DNA from: Providencia rettgeri
Lineage (GTDB): Bacteria > Pseudomonadota > Gammaproteobacteria > Enterobacterales > Enterobacteriaceae
Reading direction: 5' to 3'
NCBI GenBank assembly: GCA_900455085.1
Contig: UGTZ01000001.1
Coordinates: 1,518,501-1,582,500 of the forward strand
DNA: 64,000 bases
Under the pieces are notes generated by a model, which searched no databases, was not told where the DNA came from, and saw nothing but the letters and a program-made list of their open reading frames with translations. Position 1 is the stretch's first letter. Every line of letters begins with the position of its first letter. Below, in pieces: positions 35,410-45,036 of this stretch. The translations under genes and the position numbers were made by a program.

Positions 35410-36430
35410 TTACCTCTTTTTCCCTTTTATTTTTAAAATCGTGTATAGAACATAATGATAAAATGATGATAAATATTTTTCTTTGTATCTAAAGTGCTTA
35501 GACGCATACTTGTGGTGTGTGATATTTTGAGGTGTCATTAAATCTATATCTTTCCATGGAGATTTTTCTTTGGCGTTTAGGAAGCAACGAACTTCATGAT
35601 AATACTTAGACCAATTATGCCAAGGTTTAGTCGAACCAATGAAGTGTACAAAAACAGCATTAGAAATATCGTTGTTTTTCTTATGCTTATATCTATCATT
35701 TAAGTTTATTCTATGATATAAAAATATTATCTAATTTTAACCAATCACCATGAACAGCGATGTTAATAGCATCTTGGTCATAATATTTGATAACTGGTTG
35801 TAATTTTTTATCAGTAAATACTGACATTGATTTTTCAGTTAGCTGCCTATAATTCCACTCATCAGGGTTTATCAGCATAACGCCCGAGTTAAAATATCCT
35901 TTTTTAATCCCTTCAACGTTAAATAAGTTAGCCATTTCTACCGAATGAGGCTCACTGATATCCATAACAGCAGCGATAGGCATAGAGGATAAATTTAGTG
36001 ATTTAAGAATTTGAATACTTCCGGTGCAAACCACATCAGAATCCAAATACAAAACTTTGTCACATTTCTTATAAAAATAGTCGGCAATAATAAGCCTGAA
36101 ATAAATAGCATGGGACCATACCTGGTTTGTTGGTAGTTTTTTTAATATATCCATATTTAACGTATGGAGTGTGACGCTAGTTTTGTACTGCTTACTAATT
36201 TGACTAAATAGTTGAATATCTTTATCGCTTAAAAAGTCAGTAAAAACATGAAAGTGGAAATTTATATCTTTATTATTTAGCAGAACAGAGACAATGGATA
36301 CTCCTGTGCCGAACAAGAAATTTTTATCGGCACCATATGCAACATTAAATTTTTTCTTTGATAAATCTTTATTTACATCTTTGTTGGTGAATGACGTTTT
36401 TCCCTGTACTGCATTTTCAAAAAAAATCAT
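35410..36430 (-). pseudogene. GT8 LPS glycosyltransferase (WaaJ/RfaI-like), frameshifted
   Basis: A family 8 retaining glycosyltransferase for LPS core, normally about 335-340 residues. The first 239 residues (from ATG 36430) carry FNVAYGADKNFLFGTGVSI, the DxD motif LYLDSDVVCTG, YFNSGVMLINPDEW and DQDAIN. The frame stops at 35711 after 'KLDNIFIS'. The missing end is in the shifted frame: RINLNDRYKHKKN..., VHFIGSTKPWHNWSKYYHEV, ending KGKKR at 35410. The TKPWHNW motif is the GT8 C-terminal signature. Removing one A from the A5 run at 35720-35724 (plus strand) reunites both parts. Likely involved in outer-core LPS, now disrupted or miscalled. Confidence 0.82.
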
Positions 36431-36708
36431 TTATGTATCCAATTTATGTTTAGTTTATCATGAATTATAGCTCTGAAATGAGATGTGTCATAGCCCTTAT
36501 TATGTGTTTAAATGCTGATTTAGCATAGGTTGTCAAGGTTTTTCATGTTTTTAAATGACATTTAATTAATGGATATAGTACTACATTGGAAAAACTCTAG
36601 TATGTAGTGGTATAGTTAACAGATGAAAAATTCTAGTTTAGGCCAGTATAAGGAATGATTGGGTCTTAATTAAGATGAAAAGCGCAAAGTTAACTTAACG
36701 CATTCCTA

Positions 36709-37452
36709 TCATTCAATATTCTCTTTAATGGTAAAGTAGAATTTCTTTAATAGCATATCTCGTATTCGATAGTATTGATAATTTTTGAACATTTTTTTTA
36801 GATTGCTTCTATAACGCTCTCTAGCTTTTAATAAAGGAGCTCTACCTTCCTCCAAGGATGAATTTAGTTTTGATTCATCATCAGAGATAACCAGAGTAGG
36901 GATATGCCCATAAATATTCGCGCAATTAAAATATCTAAAATACCTCCACATATCAGACTCATATTTGATGGGGCTTTGAATTTTAATGATGTTTTTTGCT
37001 GCTTTTACGTTTATAACATATGCATGGGAGCCAATAGCTTGATAGACTTTAAAAATATTATCATTTAGGTTTTGATTTTTTATGTAACTATCTATTTTAG
37101 ATAATAAAAATATGTTAGGCTTTCTGATTTTATCAAAAAATTTTATTTGTGAAATTATATCTTCGATGTTATGAGGTAATATAGCATCGTCTTCTAGCAC
37201 TAATGCCTGTTCGATATTCTCATTTGCCATTTTTTTATAAATAGATAAATGGCTTAGTGCGCACCCAATTTCACCTTTTGTTAGCATGCAATTTGGGTAG
37301 TCATGAGTAGCCTTTTTAAGTTCAGTGTCTGATAGATTTTTTCCGTTTACCGCATTGATGAATTCATATTTTAGTTTAGTTTTATCGAGTTGAGCTTGCA
37401 TTTTCATTCGACGCTCAGAACTTTCTTTTAGGTTGATAATAAAAACAATCAC
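36709..37452 (-). CDS. GT25 LPS glycosyltransferase
   Basis: A 247-residue family 25 glycosyltransferase of the type used for LPS or lipooligosaccharide chains. It shows VIVFIINLKESSERR at the N-terminus, GCALSHLSIYKKM near 85, and the acidic pair ALVLEDDAI near 102, the DxD-equivalent. The open frame begins at 37509, but the true start is probably the GTG at 37452 (TTAGG about 9 nt upstream), because homologues begin right at the FIINL strand. Runs the same way as the GT8 gene, 279 bases upstream of it. Confidence 0.75.
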   Translation of the reverse strand: MIVFIINLKESSERRMKMQAQLDKTKLKYEFINAVNGKNLSDTELKKATHDYPNCMLTKGEIGCALSHLSIYKKMANENIEQALVLEDDAILPHNIEDIISQIKFFDKIRKPNIFLLSKIDSYIKNQNLNDNIFKVYQAIGSHAYVINVKAAKNIIKIQSPIKYESDMWRYFRYFNCANIYGHIPTLVISDDESKLNSSLEEGRAPLLKARERYRSNLKKMFKNYQYYRIRDMLLKKFYFTIKENIE

Positions 37453-37780
37453 TTGAATACCTAAGTAGGGTTGATTTAATGATGTATTATAGCGCCGAGA
37501 ATATGGCACTTACACAAATGGCAATCACTGAACCGATAATGACAATTACTCTCAAGTTACATGCCTAATTTTTTAGCTTTTCTATCAGTATGTAAAAAGT
37601 AGTAAGCTATTTACACCATCGAGAAAAATAGAGGATTTATACTATCAAATAGTAACGCTATCTAACAGCAAAAAGCTACCGTTATGGTGTGGCTTATCAC
37701 CTATTTCAAAATACAAGTTGATATTCAGGTGAAATGAGATATCTAATTTCACTTTTTTACAAAAAAGAAAACCCGCACTT
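37453..37780. other. Intergenic stretch before the IS3 element
   Basis: Upstream region of the GT25 gene. At its right edge an aaaagaaaacccgcactt stretch continues, beyond the IS, as aagtgggcttttag; the two would form the arms of a terminator-like stem interrupted by the insertion. Confidence 0.35.
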
Positions 37781-37827
37781 TGAAGTGACCCCCAATAGTT
37801 GGACTACCAATTATTGGGGGTCTTTTA

Positions 37828-38321
37828 ATGTCAAAATACAGCCGCGATTTAAAAATTATCATCGCTAACCAATGCTTAGCAGGAGAAGCATCTCGAAAGC
37901 TTTCTAAAATATATTCCATATCCTCTCGCCAAATTCGATATTGGGCACAAGTCGTTGCCATCCATGGTGATAAAGTGTTCCTCCCCACTCCCCATTTACG
38001 TTGTGCAAAAACAAGGTTATAGGCACTGAAACTTATGTGGACAAATGATTGGTCTAGCGCCATTCTGAACTTAACTACGTCTGGCATCCTCTCTATCTGG
38101 CTTGATAGATATAATGAAAATGGATTCAAAGGGCTTGAATGTGGACCTAGAGGAAGACCACCAATGAAACTCCCCCGCACAGCAGCTGTTTGTTCTGACG
38201 ATGAAAAACACTTGAGGAACTTAAAGAGGAACTTGCGTATCTGCGTGCGGAAAATGCTGTCCTAAAAAAGTTGGAAGAGCTGAAACAAATGAAACGACGA
38301 CAAACAAAGAAAAAACGTTAG
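37828..38321 (+). pseudogene. IS3-family orfA, helix-turn-helix half of the transposase
   Basis: Conserved parts: MSKYSRDLKIIIANQCLAGEASRKLSKIYSI, a helix-turn-helix ahead of RQIRYWAQV, then WLDRYNENGFKGLE, GPRGRPP and a leucine-zipper stretch ending KKLEELKQMKRRQTKKKR. An in-frame TAG at 38020 replaces a Gln-like codon (KTRL*ALKLMW), and one A is missing in the A5 run at 38204-38208, which breaks the frame before the zipper. Confidence 0.75.
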
Positions 38322-38322
38322 T

Positions 38323-39164
38323 TGTTTTAGCTCTGAAAGATAAATACCCATTGAATCACTTACTTCATGCCATAAGGCTTGCAAAAAGTGTCTTTTATTA
38401 TCATGTTAGCGCGCAGAAAAGACCTAAACAGTATACGCAAGAACTTGTGCGTATTGAGAGTATTTACCATGAACACAAAGGGCGTTATGGTTACCGCCGC
38501 ATCCATTTAACACTGAGAAATGAAGGTATTTTGCTCAACCATAAGACGGTACAGCGGTTAATGAAACGGCTTAACTTAAAATCGACAGTAAGAGCCAAAA
38601 AATACCGTTCATATCGTGGTGACGTAGGAAAAACAGCACCTAATCATCTTAAAAGAGATTTTACGGCATCAAAACCGAATGAAAAATGGGTAACCGATGT
38701 GACAGAGTCTAAAGTGAATGAACAAAAAGTGTATCTTTCACCTATAATTGACTTATATAATCAAGAGGTTATTGCATATAAAGTGGCTAAAAACACACAC
38801 TTAACGTTGGTTATAGAGATGCTAAAAAGTGGATTATCTCGATTAACCAAAACACAAAAACCGTTATTACACAGTGATCAAGGTTGGCAATACCGAAACC
38901 CTAGCTATCAGAAACAGCTCGCTGATAATGGGATTAAACAAAGTATGTCAAATAAGGGGTAATTATTTCGATAGTGCCGTTGCTGAAAATTTTTTCGGGT
39001 TATTAAAATCAGAAATGTGTCATGGTCATCATTTTCAAAATGCAGATGAACTCATTGATAAAATTGACGAATACATAGAGTGCTACAATACCAAGCGGAT
39101 CAAAGTCAAATTAAAAGGCCTGACTCCGGTTGAATATCGAAATCAGGCCTTGCAAGCCGCTTAA
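38323..39164 (+). pseudogene. IS3-family orfB, DDE transposase half
   Basis: The rve-type catalytic core is present: WVTDVTE (first Asp), LLHSDQGWQY (second Asp) and AVAENFFGLLKSEM (Glu) with the conserved HHF following. It is expected to be expressed by -1 frameshift from orfA. A run of four G at 38956-38959 breaks the frame: removing one restores MSNKGNYFDSAVAENFF. The C-terminus VEYRNQALQAA is normal. Confidence 0.75.
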
Positions 39165-39196
39165 CTAAAAGTGTCCAACTTTATGAGGTCACTTCA

Positions 39197-39673
39197 GAAT
39201 GACCTGAATGAAGTGGGCTTTTAGTAATCGCTGGCGGAGTCTGAATTAAGGTTGTATGGTATTGATTTTAAATCAATAAAATCTAATTCAACTTTTAGTT
39301 TGGGCCTATTGTTGGGCCTAAAGTTTATTTTACTGTTTTGTGATGTAGGCTAAAAAGTAGATTGCTATTCTAACATGGTTGATTGGCGAAGTAGGCAATA
39401 AGATCTGGTGTTTTTTGTATACAAACTATGTTAAAAATTGATTTAATCAAAGTGAAGAGTTGTTGTTATTTCTGGTTTTGTCATAGGTATTGAGTAGTAA
39501 TGACCCAGAATATCTAATTTGGGTTGAGTTCAGTCAACATGTTCTACTTTTTGAATCAATTATTTAGTATATTGGTGTTATATCTAGTTAGGCCAATATA
39601 CTCTTTCACTGGGCATTGGCCTATGGGAATAATTATATTCTTTAGAAAGGCTCTCAAGGAGCTCAGGAGATTC
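39197..39673. other. Island-junction-like non-coding stretch
   Basis: No gene is supported. Features are GCTGGCGGAGTCTGAATT at 39230-39247, faintly like the ssrA end at 34870, a near-perfect inverted repeat attgattt-t-aaatcaat (39261-39277), and the direct repeat TGGGCCT at 39301-39307 and 39313-39319. Such close direct repeats look like arm-type sites of a tyrosine integrase, but no integrase is here. Upstream of the nuclease gene. Confidence 0.35.
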
Positions 39674-40597
39674 ATGGCAAAACAGCTTTCACCCGCTGGT
39701 GTCATGGCGCTTAAAGAAGCGCTATGTTCAGTATATTGGTACAAATCCGATTTGCGTGGTTTTTTAGGCCTTTGCCTTTCGAACCCAGGAGTCTTAAATA
39801 CCTTTAACTGGGATAACTACAAACGGCAGATTGCATCTGATGTCGTCGATCGTCTTGTTGATAATCCTAACAATCATCTCGGAGATCTCACTAAGATTTG
39901 CTATGAACTATGTAAATTGACAGATTTTTCTCATCTTAAAGCTCTCGATGATGGCTCCGCTAAGGTTGAGAAGGCTCGTAACGCAGTTCATCAGTTGAAA
40001 CAACTTGTAGAGCCACATCAAGAAATCAAGCGTGAGCAAGACGAAATAAAGAAACGACAAGAGATGGCAGCACAAAAATTGCGTAAAAACGCAGCTGTTC
40101 GCCAAAAGCTTGAGTCGATCAAAAATAAATATATGGTATTGATCAGCTCAAGTGATCCACAAGGGCGGGGATTTGAACTTGAACGGATTATGTATGAAAT
40201 TTTTGAGCTTTTCGATCTAGACCCTAAAGCTTCTTTTAAGAATCTTGGCGAACAGTTAGACGGCGCGTTTACCCTCGATGGCACTGAATATTTATTTGAA
40301 GCAAAATGGCATAAAGAGCTCGTTAACAAAGCATCCCTAGCTGCGTTCACTGATAAAGTACGAACAAAACTGGAAAACACATTAGGTATTTTTCTGTCGA
40401 TTAATGGATTCTCTCAAGATGGTGTAGCTGCGCATCAAGCTGGTGGCGCATCTATCCTTCTAATGGATGGTGGTGACCTTATGGCGGTATTTGAGGAACG
40501 CATTGATTTCGTGAGTTTGCTGCTAAGAAAAAAACGTTATGCAGCCCAAACAGGCAATATCTACTATTCATACTACCAAATGGTTTCTAGGGGATAA
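39674..40597 (+). CDS. PD-(D/E)xK (Mrr-like) restriction nuclease-type protein
   Basis: A 307-residue protein with a nuclease core at the C-terminal half: GRGFELERIMYEIFELFDL (motif I helix), EQLDGAFTLDGTEYLFEAKW (Asp196 and Glu209-x-Lys211, the D...ExK catalytic set), and KVRTKLENTLGIFLSINGF. This is the Mrr-like restriction endonuclease fold. The N-terminal 100 residues form a helical domain and a coiled coil (about 100-150). The open frame begins at 39524, but the ATG at 39674 has a clear CAGGAG site, so I start there. It lies upstream of a reverse transcriptase in the same direction, in a mobile region; a phage-defence role is inferred. Confidence 0.7.
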   Translation: MAKQLSPAGVMALKEALCSVYWYKSDLRGFLGLCLSNPGVLNTFNWDNYKRQIASDVVDRLVDNPNNHLGDLTKICYELCKLTDFSHLKALDDGSAKVEKARNAVHQLKQLVEPHQEIKREQDEIKKRQEMAAQKLRKNAAVRQKLESIKNKYMVLISSSDPQGRGFELERIMYEIFELFDLDPKASFKNLGEQLDGAFTLDGTEYLFEAKWHKELVNKASLAAFTDKVRTKLENTLGIFLSINGFSQDGVAAHQAGGASILLMDGGDLMAVFEERIDFVSLLLRKKRYAAQTGNIYYSYYQMVSRG

Positions 40598-40801
40598 TGA
40601 TAATTAGTGCTTTTCATAAATGGTTTTCATTGTATCTAACAAAGCCATAGTGATTTAATGTTGTTATTTTATGCCACCGTCTATGTATCTTAGTTGTGAG
40701 CTTTTTAATGCATTGAATTTTATTGATTTATTGGAATTTTGACGAAGTTGTTATATAAAAATTGATAGTTATCTGTATACAAATACTGGAAAGAATCATT
40801 A

Positions 40802-42345
40802 ATGAAAAAAATACATGATTTATCAAACAAGGCTGCGTTAAGCTACTTTCTTCAACATGATTCTTATACCACATTAGAATTACCCAACTATATAGATTTT
40901 TCATTACTACTCAGTAAAATCAACACCGCCATAATTGAGGATAAGATTAGCTATACACCAGACCCTAAATTACTAATGGGAAAAGATATTAATTATCAGG
41001 TATTAGTTAGTAAAGATGGATTATATAGCTGGAGACGAATAACCCTGATAAATCCTTTTTATTATGTTTATTTTTGTAGATTAATTACATCACCAAAAAA
41101 TTGGAAGAAGATAAAGGACAAGTTTAAAGAATTCGAACGTAACGACCTTGTTTTATGCTCAAGTATCCCCATAAGCAAAAAAAGCTCATCTAATATGGCA
41201 GCATCAATAATAAACTGGTGGGAAGAGTTTGAACAAAAGAGTCTATCTCTAGCACTTGAATATGAATTTATGTTCAGCACAGATATTTCCAATTTTTATC
41301 CATCAATTTACACTCATAGTTTTGAGTGGGTCTTTATTACTAAAGAAGAGGCCAAAAATAAAAAAATAATGATAATCCAGGTCGTTTGATAGATACCCAT
41401 ATCCAGATGATGATGAATAATCAAACGAATGGTATACCGTTAGGCAGTACACTAATGGATACATTTGCAGAATTAATCTTAGGAAAGATAGATATAGAAC
41501 TAAGAAATAAAACCGATGAGTTAAACATTCATGATTATAAGGTAATACGTTATCGTGATGATTATAGAATATTTTCAAATAGTAAAGATGAACTAGACAA
41601 AATATCCAGATGTTTAGTCTCTGTACTCGGTTCTTTCGGCTTGGATTTAAACTCTAAAAAAACCGAACTACAGGAAGATATTGTTTACCATTCAATTAAA
41701 CCAGCAAAAATGGATTACATTAAAGAAGGAAGGTTTAGCTCCTTGCAAAAAATGTTATATTCAATTTACTTATTCTCCCAAAAGCATAAAAATTCCAAAA
41801 TAACAGTCAGATATCTAAATGATTTCTTACGTAGATTGTTTAAAAGAAAAAAACTTACTAATAATGGACATCAAGTAGAGGCTATGCTTGGGATAATATC
41901 TAGTATAATGGCTAAAAATCCAACAACCTATCCAGTTGGAACAGCTGTTTTTGTAAAACTCCTAAGTTTTCTTTACGAAGATGATAAATCAAAATCTTTA
42001 AAGTTAGAGTTGCTTCACAATAAATTAGGAAAACAACCTAACACTGAAATGCTTGATATTTGGTTTCAACGGGTCCAAGAAAAAGTTCATCCTGAATGGG
42101 GTGGTTCATATAGTACAGATTTATGTGTACGAATTAATGATGAAATGAATAAAAAGAAATCATTCACTATTGATGGTTTATGGAATTTGGATTGGATACC
42201 AGGCTCAGGAAAATCTCCAAACAAAGCAAAAATGATATCTTTACTGAAAAAAACAAGAATTGTGGACATTGATATTTTTGAAGAAATGGATTCAGATATA
42301 GCACCTAGTGAAGTTGATTTATTTAGCAGGGAGCATAGCGCTTAA
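40802..42345 (+). pseudogene. Defence-type reverse transcriptase, frameshifted at an A7 run
   Basis: The two plus-strand frames together encode one reverse transcriptase of about 514 residues. The first (195 aa, ATG 40802) ends TDISNFYPSIYTHSFEW, motif A (Asp). The second (in the -1 frame) holds GIPLGSTLMDTFAE (motif B), VIRYRDDYRIFS (motif C, YxDD) and GLDLNSKKT (motif D), then a long helical C-terminal region. The switch occurs at seven A at 41360-41366: adding one A gives KNKKNDNPGRLIDTHIQ. Retron-like maturase fingers are absent and no group II intron domain follows, so it belongs with the antiphage (DRT/unknown-group) RTs; subtype unclear. Could be -1 programmed frameshift, pseudogene or error. 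Confidence 0.75.
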
Positions 42346-42650
42346 AGATGTAAGTAATTCATGTTATTAAAATTATACAGCGTAACTACTTCGTGAGTAT
42401 TTTATTGAAAAATATAAGTAAAAATGATTTCAATATTTATGAAGCAAAAAATAAAGAAAGGATTAAGGCAAAATGATAGCCTTTTGCTCATATCAGTCTA
42501 CTGATTGCAAATTATTTTAGTTTTATGTTAAATATAATACTCACATGATGGTATCTCAATCATTTAGTGGCTTTCACGTCCTATGGGCTGATAAGCGACG
42601 CACTGCGAAGCAATATCGATATCGATTGGTTATGCTGTGATGATTTTAAT
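42346..42650. other. Non-coding stretch after the reverse transcriptase
   Basis: About 300 AT-rich bases with no gene; the region could hold a non-coding RNA for the RT, as in some DRT systems, but I see no clear structure beyond caatatcgatatcgattgg, a loose palindrome at 42610-42629. Confidence 0.25.
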
Positions 42651-43133
42651 TTGATCACCTTTCATCAATTGACAGATACCAGTCTTGGCAGCCAGCTTAT
42701 CATTATGGCTGACTATGTTGGTAAGGTGTTTTTAGTCGTTAATACAGCCAGTTATTATGATTGAGCACCTCAATACGGTGCTCTTGAAATACTCTACAAG
42801 AAATACGCTTCTCAAGACTTTGTGGTACTTGCTTTTCCTTGCAACTAGTTCGGGTATCTGAAACCTCGAGGTACTGAAGAAATTGTGCAGACTTGCTATA
42901 TTAATTATTGTGTGAGCTTCCCGATGTTAGGGAAAGTAGAAGTTAACGGAATTGTTTCACACTCGGTGTTTCGTTATCTGAAAAATGAATTATCTAGTTT
43001 GTTGGGTAGGCGAATCAAGCGGAATCTCACTAAGTTTCTAATTGGAAGTGATGATAAACCACTCAATTGTTTTGCGCCGTTCACTACCCCAGAAAGAATG
43101 GAAGCTAAAATCCTTACGGCATTTGAAAGTTAA
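42651..43133 (+). pseudogene. Glutathione peroxidase (BtuE/GpxA-like) pseudogene
   Basis: Read through two stops, one frame of 161 codons gives a complete glutathione peroxidase-like protein: ITFHQLTDTSLGSQ, KVFLVVNTAS.., PQYGALEILYKKYASQDF, VLAFPCN*FG, TEEIVQTCYINY, FPMLGKVEVNG, LTKFLIGSDDKP and FAPFTTPERMEAKIL. The length matches the family (about 160). In-frame TGA at 42762 and TAG (CAG-like position) near 42852, plus the catalytic Cys replaced by Tyr in NTASYYD, show decay by base substitution. The TGA is not at the catalytic Cys position, so selenocysteine does not rescue it. Confidence 0.8.
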
Positions 43134-43366
43134 ATACTCACTAACTCGAATCATCTAATAATAGAGCACTTTCGAAAAACTTATTATCTATGAAAGGATG
43201 ATGAGTTTTTAACTTAAACTAGCTTCCCTAGGGCTCAGAGAACTAAGTATGAATAGTCGTTTATTGTTGGTAAATCCTATAGTAGCTATAAGTTATATTT
43301 GAAAAAAGAGCTAGCTAGGCAGTATGTTGCAAAATTCAAAATAATTTTGCGCTAACTGTTAGCGAG

Positions 43367-44179
43367 CTAACTAGCCTCATTTGTCTTTTGATTATTTTTA
43401 TAAATTAGCTTTCCATCTCCAAACCTAAAAAAGCCTGAATGAATAGCCAACCAGAACTGTAAGGTTAGCATATAAGGATGAATTAAAATTTTGCAAAGTA
43501 ATTTTCGACTCATAGATTGTATTGAGAACCTTTTGGTGCTGGACTGAAATAATAAGAAATAACGATATTCACCAAGTTTCCATCGCCAATACCATGAGAT
43601 TTCATATTTGGCATGTTCTATAGCATTACAATTCCATACAGTACCCCAACGACGTACCCACTTATCGTTTAGTATCCAATTATGCGTCAGATGTGATGTT
43701 ATCGAATTAAAAGGTTGGCACTGATAGCCGTCCTCTTGGGTTATTACGCACTGAATAAAACGGAACTCATTTATAGTGAAAAATATGTCAGTATCGGATG
43801 TTTTAATTATATCCTGTTTAGGAATTTGATCTAATGTGACAATAATTACACTTTTATCTAAGTTTGCTAATTCAATTTTTTGCTGATAACGCACACCATT
43901 TCCTGAAGCTTCAAAGAATAACGTGACATTTTTAATTGTTTCTTTTGTTGAACGAAAAGCTACTCTTGATTTTAGCGAATTATGATCGGCTGGATTAGCG
44001 AGCCTTAATGAGTACTCCAGATTGTCACCCAATTTTTCCCAACGTGAACCAAGTTGTAAATGTTTTACTTTGTACCCATGGGATTGTTCATAAACTTTAA
44101 GCAACCAGAAACTAGTAATCTTATTCCAAATCCACTTCAGTGTCTTACTTATCAACCCCCAAGGTGTTGGTATATTCAT
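43367..44179 (-). CDS. Hypothetical protein, 270 aa
   Basis: An intact frame with a GGGG ribosome site 7-10 nt before ATG 44179. The product has an N-terminal tryptophan-rich hydrophobic patch (KWIWNKITSFWLLKVYEQS), a central beta-rich domain (VAFRSTKETIKNVTLFFEASG) and a C-terminal amphipathic, aromatic-rich part (YEISWYWRWKLGEYRYFLLF). No family is recognised. It stands alone between the gpx pseudogene and irmA, opposite to the RT. Confidence 0.5.
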   Translation of the reverse strand: MNIPTPWGLISKTLKWIWNKITSFWLLKVYEQSHGYKVKHLQLGSRWEKLGDNLEYSLRLANPADHNSLKSRVAFRSTKETIKNVTLFFEASGNGVRYQQKIELANLDKSVIIVTLDQIPKQDIIKTSDTDIFFTINEFRFIQCVITQEDGYQCQPFNSITSHLTHNWILNDKWVRRWGTVWNCNAIEHAKYEISWYWRWKLGEYRYFLLFQSSTKRFSIQSMSRKLLCKILIHPYMLTLQFWLAIHSGFFRFGDGKLIYKNNQKTNEAS

Positions 44180-44454
44180 AGCTATTCCCCCATCATATTT
44201 TATTGCGAGCTTAACATTGTATATTAGTACATTATAAAAATTTTGAAGCTCTTTATCATTAACAACTTGTGGTTAACTTTAATGTGCTGCTCATGGTGTA
44301 TACGATAGTTTTTTACTTGTTTAATCTGACTGTTTTTGCTCAAAACTTAACTAATACATATCATCGTTTAGGTGGGGGTATAGAATCATTCTGTTATTAT
44401 TGCTCTTTACTTCGATGTTGATGAAACCTTTACATATTTTTAAGTAACCTAAGA
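44180..44454. other. Non-coding stretch upstream of the 270-aa ORF
   Basis: AT-rich, no gene; expected to hold the promoter of the ORF starting at 44179. Confidence 0.25.
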
Positions 44455-44487
44455 AAAAACAAAAATGGCAGATCATTCAATCTGCCA
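44455..44487 (-). terminator. Terminator of the irmA operon
   Basis: On the minus strand tggcaga/tctgcca forms a 7-bp stem with an 8-base loop, followed by a T-rich run (ATTTTTGTTTTTTC). Confidence 0.75.
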
Positions 44488-44518
44488 AATATTATTTTGA
44501 TAGAAAGCTAAAAAATGA

Positions 44519-44971
44519 TTATTTTTTCTCTGCCACACTCATTTTAGCTAACTCTGGGTTATTAGCCTCAAAGATCGATAACGGTAATTCAACCTTACTA
44601 CCATTCTGATCTTCCACCGCTTTAACAACCTCAAACTCAGCAACATCCTCACACGGTATTTCCAGTCCTGCAAAGGTTACACGAGTGGCGCTAGAATCGC
44701 CAAAAGGTTCCACTTCCAGTATCTTATCCCCTAATACTTTTTCTTGCCTATCTTTCATTCGCAGCGTGAGTTCGAGTGCGCCAAATTCGGCGTGGTCTAA
44801 CACCATATGGTTACCACCATTATCGAGAGTAAATGAGTAACCACAGTAACCTTGGTTAATAAAGTTTGAGCTCGTATGTGTGATGCTCGCATAACGCTGT
44901 TGTTCTTCAGCCAAACTAAATGCACTAGCTGCTAATAATCCTATCGCGAATACACTTTTTATCTTATTCAT
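44519..44971 (-). CDS. irmA: IrmA-family secreted protein
   Basis: A 150-residue protein with a signal peptide (cleavage near FSLA/EE) and one predicted fibronectin-like domain; Cys in QGYCGYSF and EIPCEDVAEF probably form a disulphide. It resembles IrmA of pathogenic E. coli, a secreted cytokine-receptor mimic encoded on the same kind of island next to yfjR- and klcA-type genes. Short ribosome-site distance; it follows a small secreted protein gene on the same strand. Whether it has the E. coli function is not known. Confidence 0.7.
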   Translation of the reverse strand: MNKIKSVFAIGLLAASAFSLAEEQQRYASITHTSSNFINQGYCGYSFTLDNGGNHMVLDHAEFGALELTLRMKDRQEKVLGDKILEVEPFGDSSATRVTFAGLEIPCEDVAEFEVVKAVEDQNGSKVELPLSIFEANNPELAKMSVAEKK

Positions 44972-45036
44972 TACGTTACCTTTAGTTATCTTTTATCATC
45001 CTCGCTACCACAAGCGATGGTAGCGAGCATCTAGAT

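Larger units (their letters stand above)
37781..39196 (+). mobile_element. IS3-family (IS150-type) insertion sequence, decayed
   Basis: A 1416-bp element bounded by inverted repeats: left TGAAGTGACCCCCAATAGTT (37781-37800, continuing GGAC) and right the complement of TGAAGTGACCTCATAAAGTT (39196-39177, then GGAC). Two overlapping frames orfA and orfB encode the transposase. No target duplication is seen (flanks ctt / gaa). It carries a nonsense codon in orfA (TAG 38020-38022) and two homopolymer indels (A5 at 38204-38208, G4 at 38956-38959), so it is unlikely to make a transposase unless the indels are base-call errors. Confidence 0.85.

Noticed and set aside
37749..38180. 143-codon minus frame across the IS3 left end
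   Set aside because: Antisense to orfA and crossing the element boundary.
42762..42764. TGA in the glutathione peroxidase frame as a selenocysteine codon
   Set aside because: It lies two residues after the catalytic Cys position, which is Tyr here, and a second stop (TAG) follows, so a decayed gene fits better.
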